Shown: positions 62,414-64,000 of the stretch, piece by piece
Layout of the letters: every line of letters starts with the position of its first letter
Position numbering within the stretch: position 1 is the first letter of the stretch
Assembly (NCBI RefSeq): GCF_000786655.1
Contig: NZ_JROM01000021.1
Location: 1-64,000 of the forward strand
Source of the DNA: Kocuria marina
Lineage (GTDB): Bacteria > Actinomycetota > Actinomycetes > Actinomycetales > Micrococcaceae
DNA: 64,000 nt
Direction of reading: 5' to 3'
Notes under the pieces: generated by a model
What the model was told of the DNA's origin: nothing
The model's database searches: none
Seen by the model: the letters and a program-made list of their open reading frames with translations, nothing else
Program-made: the position numbers and the translations under genes

Positions 62414-63615
62414 CAGTCGTGCGCCCGTTCCGTTCGCATCGTTCCGTCCGTTTCCGTTCCGGGGTCGCCCGCCCGGGGTCCCTCCACGCCTGCATCGTCC
62501 GACGCCGCGGCATGCGTGAACGTCATCCCCGCCGCGATCCCGAGCACCGACGTCGTGTACCTGCGGTCGGCGGGGCCACGGTCCTCGGCGAGGGCCACGA
62601 GTGTCCCGTTCGGCGCGAAGCACGCCATGGGCAGCCCCGCCCGGGATTCCTCGGGTCCCGTGGATCCCGACGCCGCGGCGTCGCCCGCGGATGCGGTGTC
62701 ACCGGCGCCCGCCCCGGAACGAGACGCGGCGCCGTCGCCCGGCACCGCATCGCCGGGATGAACCGACCCCGCGGCGATCCTGCGCCCGTGCGACAGGTCC
62801 GTGGCCTCCCGCGCGGTGAGCTCGCGCACGGGGAACAGCCCGCGCGCGGCGTCGTCGATGGCCAGCGTGGAGACCGTGCCGCCGGCGCGCACCTGTTCGG
62901 TGAGCTCCTCGAGCGTGTGCGACTGCTCGAGCGTGAACGAGCCCACGCGCGTGCGCCGCAGCGCGGTCAGGTGCCCGCCCACGCCCAGGGCCTCCCCGAG
63001 GTCGCGGGCGAGCGCGCGGATGTACGTCCCGGAGGAGCACGTCACGGTCGCATCGACATCCACCGCGGTAGGCTCAGCACCGGTCGGCTCGCGGGAGATC
63101 CCGTGCACCGTGAACTCGTGGACGGTGACCGGTCGCGCGGGCAGCTCCACGTCCTCGCCCTTGCGCACGCGGGCGTACGAGCGCTGCCCGTCCACCTTGA
63201 TCGCGCTGACGGCGGACGGCACCTGCTGGATCTCACCGGTCAGCTCGGCGACCGCGGCCAGGACGGCGTCATCGGTGAGCGCGGCGAGCCGCTCGGGCGC
63301 AGCCGTGCTCGTGACGTCCCCCTCGGCGTCGTCGGTCACGGTCGCGGCACCCAGGCGGATGCTCGCCCGGTACGTCTTGTCCGTGCCCGTGACGTAGGTC
63401 AGCAGCTTGGTGGCCTTCTCGACCCCCACGACCAACACGCCCGACGCCGCGGGGTCCAGCGTGCCCGCGTGCCCCACCTTGCGGGTCCCCGCGAGGCGGC
63501 GCATGCGCGAGACGACGTCGTGCGAGGTCCAGCCGAGCGGTTTGTCCACGACGACGAGCCCGGCCACCCTCGGGAGCGAGGGTGCCGGGCTCGGGATCTG
63601 CTGGCGATCGATCAC
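62413..63615 (-). CDS. truB: tRNA pseudouridine(55) synthase
   Basis: Makes pseudouridine 55 in the T-loop of tRNAs. GHAGTLDPAASGVL with the catalytic Asp54, KTYRASIRLG and GTYIRALARDLGEALG are seen. At 400 residues it is about 100 longer than usual: residues roughly 287-328 are a Gly/Ala/Ser/Asp-rich insertion inside the C-terminal RNA-binding domain, and the last 35 are also extra. It starts a few bases after rbfA. Confidence 0.95.
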   Translation of the reverse strand: MIDRQQIPSPAPSLPRVAGLVVVDKPLGWTSHDVVSRMRRLAGTRKVGHAGTLDPAASGVLVVGVEKATKLLTYVTGTDKTYRASIRLGAATVTDDAEGDVTSTAAPERLAALTDDAVLAAVAELTGEIQQVPSAVSAIKVDGQRSYARVRKGEDVELPARPVTVHEFTVHGISREPTGAEPTAVDVDATVTCSSGTYIRALARDLGEALGVGGHLTALRRTRVGSFTLEQSHTLEELTEQVRAGGTVSTLAIDDAARGLFPVRELTAREATDLSHGRRIAAGSVHPGDAVPGDGAASRSGAGAGDTASAGDAAASGSTGPEESRAGLPMACFAPNGTLVALAEDRGPADRRYTTSVLGIAAGMTFTHAAASDDAGVEGPRAGDPGTETDGTMRTERAHD

Positions 63616-63619
63616 CGGA

Positions 63620-64000
63620 TCAGTCCTGCGACCGGCTCTCGGGGGCCTCGTCGTCGGCGTCGGACGTGCGGTAGGCGTCCTCCCCCGCGGCGTACTGGGC
63701 GCCCTGGGCCTGTTCGGCCACCTGGGCGTCCTTCTCGCGCGCGGTGCGCAGCAGCGACTCGAGGCGCGCGGCGTCCGCGGGGATCTCGTCCGCGACGAAC
63801 GTGAGCGTGGGGGTCAGGCGCGCGGTGATGTTCTTGCCCACCTCGGAGCGCAGGATGCCCTTGGCGGACTCCAGGGCCCGCGCGGTCTCCTGACGCTGCG
63901 TCTCGTCCCCGTAGACGGTGTAGTACACGGTCGCGTGCTGCAGGTCGTTGGTGACCCGCGCGTCCGTGACGGTCACGAAACCCACCCGGGGGTCCTTGAT
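63620..64000 (-). CDS. rbfA: 30S ribosome-binding factor RbfA (partial, N-terminus outside window)
   Basis: Cold-response and 30S-maturation factor. The visible 126 residues begin IKDPRVGFVTVTDARVTNDLQHATVYYTVYG, the RbfA KH-like core, and continue with SEVGKNITARLTPTLTFVADEI. A low-complexity acidic tail (GEDAYRTSDADDEAPESRSQD) ends the protein. The start lies beyond the right end of the window. It precedes truB by four bases. Confidence 0.93.
   Translation of the reverse strand: MKDPRVGFVTVTDARVTNDLQHATVYYTVYGDETQRQETARALESAKGILRSEVGKNITARLTPTLTFVADEIPADAARLESLLRTAREKDAQVAEQAQGAQYAAGEDAYRTSDADDEAPESRSQD

Overview
The window is high-GC chromosomal DNA from an actinobacterium of the Micrococcaceae. 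The visible 5' third of the 16S rRNA gene and the gene order suggest Kocuria or a close relative; that genus call is inference and has not been checked against a database. Almost everything is housekeeping DNA read on the minus strand, so the natural reading order runs from the right end (rbfA) to the left end (16S rRNA). I see no prophage, insertion sequence, CRISPR array or tRNA gene.

Layout from right to left: rbfA (cut by the window end), truB, two small membrane proteins and ribF; a plus-strand luxS-mtn-aldo/keto reductase block; rpsO, pnp, an M16 peptidase, dapB, a membrane protein and dapA; rnj, ftsK, pgsA, cinA and a ClgR-like regulator; then the DNA repair and tRNA modification block DUF3046, recA, recX, miaB, miaA and dapF. 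Next come a small methyltransferase (+), hflX, dinG, and the divergent pair lexA (+) and a LysM membrane protein (-) with two SOS boxes between them. After these lie hisC, hisB, hisH, a small membrane protein, priA and an SseB-family gene, then DUF1844 (+), infC-rpmI-rplT, an rRNA methyltransferase and a NUDIX hydrolase. A Doc-type toxin-antitoxin pair follows, then pheST, a two-helix membrane protein, a quinone reductase (+), the arginine operon argCJBDFR, an ankyrin protein (+), an acyl-CoA ligase, argG, argH, a 3-methyladenine glycosylase, apt, a HelR/HelD-like ATPase and tyrS. An rRNA operon leaves the window at the left.

The sequence shows several regulatory circuits. ArgR-type half-sites lie in front of argC and argG, and argR is the last gene of the argC operon. 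LexA boxes lie in front of lexA/LysM and recA. infC starts with AUU and is preceded by a hairpin plus T-run typical of transcription attenuation. hisC appears to be leaderless. Perfect-stem terminators follow tyrS, argG, the quinone reductase, DUF1844, ClgR, ftsK's upstream neighbour rnj, and rpsO.

The places where the conserved order is broken are the most interesting: fadD and an ankyrin gene inside the arg cluster; a toxin-antitoxin module beside a degenerate pheS-like scrap; the luxS block inserted between rpsO and ribF; seven tandem pentapeptides at the end of RecX; a 22-bp tandem repeat upstream of luxS; and a TAGACT -10 sequence forming exactly the loop of the argG terminator just upstream of argH. 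I found no clear multi-gene system of unknown type.
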